In this document: positions 61,564-64,000 of the stretch, one piece after another
Position numbering within the stretch: the stretch's first letter is position 1
How the letters are laid out: each line of letters begins with the position of its first letter
Assembly: GCF_009758015.1 (NCBI RefSeq)
Contig: NZ_WSEL01000009.1
Span: forward strand, 1,847,501-1,911,500
Length of the DNA: 64,000 nucleotides
Origin: Ramlibacter pinisoli
GTDB lineage: Bacteria > Pseudomonadota > Gammaproteobacteria > Burkholderiales > Burkholderiaceae_C
Direction of reading: 5' to 3'
Notes under the pieces: model-generated
Databases searched by the model: none
What the model was told of the DNA's origin: nothing
Seen by the model: the letters and a program-made list of their open reading frames with translations, nothing else
Made by a program: the position numbers and the translations under genes

Positions 61564-61585
61564 GCTCTGGGGTGCGTCGTTCAAT
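61557..61585 (+). promoter_or_regulatory. Promoter of the phnS-phnT-phnU operon
   Basis: TTGACA (61557-61562) and TTCAAT (61580-61585, 4 of 6) are 17 nt apart. The -35 coincides with the second operator-like repeat. A roughly 95-nt leader to phnS would follow. Confidence 0.5.
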
Positions 61586-61685
61586 GGACCGCAAGAGAAG
61601 CGCGAGGGGGAAAGGCACGTTTCGTGCAACGCGCGGTCACCGGTTCGTCGTTCATTCCACGTCCCGTCAGCATCAAGGAGCTGCC

Positions 61686-62723
61686 ATGCCCGTGTCCCGC
61701 CTCTTCACCTGCCTTGCCGCGTGCGGCCTGCTCGCCTTCGCCGGCGCGGCGTCGGCGCAAAAGACCACCCTCCTGGTCTACACCGCCCTCGAGACCGACC
61801 AGCTCAAGGCCTACCAGGAGGGCTTCAACAAGGCCGTGCCCGACATCGAGCTCAAGTGGGTGCGCGACTCCACCGGCGTCATCACCGCCAAGCTGCTGGC
61901 CGAGAAGGCCAACCCGCAAGCCGACGTCGTGATGGGCGTCGCCGCCACCAGCCTGGCGCTGCTGGACAAGCAGGGCATGCTGGAGCCGTACGCGCCGCTC
62001 AACCTCGATGCCATCATGAGCCAGTACCGTGACAAGAAGTCGGTGCCGGCCTGGTGGGGCATGGACGTATGGGGCGCCACGGTGTGCTTCAACACGACGG
62101 AGGCGCAGAAGAAGGGCGTGCCCAAGCCCGAGACCTGGAAGGACCTCACCAAGCCGGTCTACAAGGGCCAGATCGTCATGCCCAACCCGGCCTCCTCGGG
62201 CACCGGCTTCTTCGACGTCACCGCCTGGCTCACGCTCTGGGGCGACGACGGCGGCAAGGGCGGCGGCTGGAAGTACATGGACGCGCTGCACGAGAACATC
62301 GGCCAGTACACGCATTCCGGCTCCAAGCCCTGCAACATGGCGGCCGCCGGCGAGTACCTGATGGGCATCTCGTTCGAATACCGCGGCAACACCAACAAGG
62401 CCAAGGGCGCGCCCATCGACCTGGTGTTCCCCAAGGAAGGCCTGGGCTGGGACCTGGAAGCCTTCGGCATCCACAAGGGCACCAAGAAGCTGGCGGCGGC
62501 CAAGAAGCTGGCCGACTGGGCGTCGAGCAAGGACGCGATGCTGCTGTACGGCAAGAACTTCGCCATCACCGCGCAGCCCGGCGTCGCCGCGCCACTGCCC
62601 AACGTGCCCAAGGACTACGAGGCACGGCTGGTGAAGATGGACTTCGGCTGGGCCGCCGAGAACCGCGAGCGCATCCTGGCCGAGTGGACCAAGCGCTACG
62701 ACGGCAAGACCGAAAAGAAGTAA
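61686..62723 (+). CDS. phnS: 2-aminoethylphosphonate ABC transporter substrate-binding protein
   Basis: 345 aa with a clear Sec signal peptide (MPVSRLFTCLAACGLLAFAG, cut after AASA). Mature sequence LLVYTALETDQLKAYQEGFNKA, then WWGMDVWGATVCFN and NPASSGTGFFDV, is the iron/thiamine/AEP-type (family 1, putative aminoethylphosphonate) binding fold. AAGGAG lies before ATG 61686. The specificity call depends on its neighbours: it is divergent from phnA/phnY and followed by an ATPase and permease of the same type. Confidence 0.9.
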   Translation: MPVSRLFTCLAACGLLAFAGAASAQKTTLLVYTALETDQLKAYQEGFNKAVPDIELKWVRDSTGVITAKLLAEKANPQADVVMGVAATSLALLDKQGMLEPYAPLNLDAIMSQYRDKKSVPAWWGMDVWGATVCFNTTEAQKKGVPKPETWKDLTKPVYKGQIVMPNPASSGTGFFDVTAWLTLWGDDGGKGGGWKYMDALHENIGQYTHSGSKPCNMAAAGEYLMGISFEYRGNTNKAKGAPIDLVFPKEGLGWDLEAFGIHKGTKKLAAAKKLADWASSKDAMLLYGKNFAITAQPGVAAPLPNVPKDYEARLVKMDFGWAAENRERILAEWTKRYDGKTEKK

Positions 62724-62733
62724 TCGAGCACCG

Positions 62734-63792
<1,059 letters not shown>

Positions 63793-63793
63793 G

Positions 63794-64000
63794 ATGTCGG
63801 CGGTGCTCGCGCCCACCACGTCGCCGTTGCCAGTGCGGCAGGGCGCCCACTGGAGCGATCGGGTGGCGCACGCCGCGCTGGCCGTGGTGGCCATCGCCCT
63901 GGTCGTCTTCCTGGCGCTGCCACTGGGGGCGATCCTGCTGCACGCCGTGCAGGGGCCCGGCGGCGAATTCGCCGGGCTGCGCAACTTCCTCGACTACGCC
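63794..64000 (+). CDS. phnU: 2-aminoethylphosphonate ABC transporter permease, N-terminal fragment
   Basis: ATG 63794, one base after the phnT stop; 69 codons to the window edge. The first transmembrane segment (VVAIALVVFLALPLGAILL) is followed by a short periplasmic loop and a FLDYA end, matching the start of PotB/FbpB-type permeases. The rest lies outside the window, so a fused or separate second permease (PhnV) cannot be seen. Confidence 0.8.
   Translation, partial: MSAVLAPTTSPLPVRQGAHWSDRVAHAALAVVAIALVVFLALPLGAILLHAVQGPGGEFAGLRNFLDYA

Overview
The window is very GC-rich, densely packed chromosomal DNA with short intergenic gaps, many stop/start overlaps and long spurious antisense reading frames. 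Gene content and order (accB-accC-prmA-DUF3426-pfkB, mpl, rodA, tldD, a class I DAHP synthase, rpmB-rpmG, ribF-ileS-lspA, purN-rsmB) fit a betaproteobacterium of the Burkholderiales, most likely a Comamonadaceae relative; this placement is inferred from gene content, not from a marker search. I found no rRNA or tRNA gene, insertion sequence, prophage or CRISPR array.

Layout. 1-2224: end of a branched-chain amino-acid type ABC transporter (binding-protein tail, LivH, LivM). 2231-4582: a lipoprotein metallo-beta-lactamase-fold hydrolase divergent from an SDR oxidoreductase. 4596-10590: a seven-gene minus-strand run (unknown protein, TlpA-like thioredoxin, AccB, AccC, PrmA, zinc-ribbon membrane protein, PfkB kinase). 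10663-14485: mpl, an unknown protein, and a DAHP synthase preceded by a leader peptide packed with Phe/Tyr/Trp codons, a terminator hairpin and an exactly complementary antiterminator segment, i.e. a complete transcription attenuator. 14486-20107: rodA, a hydroxyacid dehydrogenase-type oxidoreductase, a receiver/adenylate-cyclase/Ser-Thr-kinase triple fusion, and tldD, translationally coupled in part. 20206-28804: a LuxR-type response regulator, a 2056-residue protein joining a GMC flavin oxidase, membrane segments, an alpha/beta hydrolase with an apparent Cys nucleophile and a PhoD-like metallophosphatase, and a hybrid sensor kinase overlapping it.

29114-36805: esterase, RNase II-type exonuclease, TonB-like protein, aroE and mtgA in one run, then a CAP-domain protein, a PlsC acyltransferase and a CdsA-like cytidylyltransferase. 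36821-46195: tusA, rpmB-rpmG with a structured leader, a fatty-acid desaturase, rsmB, purN, yceH, two acyl-CoA dehydrogenases, a lipoprotein hydrolase and an HNH nuclease (TTG start). 46331-54271: ribF, a dispersed-repeat hairpin, ileS-lspA, a cNMP-domain/thioredoxin-reductase-like fusion lacking the CxxC, and a Na/Pi cotransporter.

54278-64000: a phosphonate catabolic locus. A tight six-gene minus-strand operon (GntR regulator, phosphonoacetate hydrolase PhnA, phosphonoacetaldehyde dehydrogenase PhnY, PhnZ-like HD oxygenase, EamA transporter, dimethylglycine-dehydrogenase-like FAD/GcvT enzyme) diverges from an aminoethylphosphonate ABC transporter (phnS-phnT-phnU, cut by the window edge). 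No PhnW transaminase or 2-oxoglutarate dioxygenase is present here, and the cotranscribed FAD/GcvT enzyme suggests that N-methylated aminophosphonates could be the substrate. The strongest candidates for new biology are the three-enzyme megaprotein with its two-component genes, this FAD enzyme in the phosphonate operon, and the aromatic attenuator.
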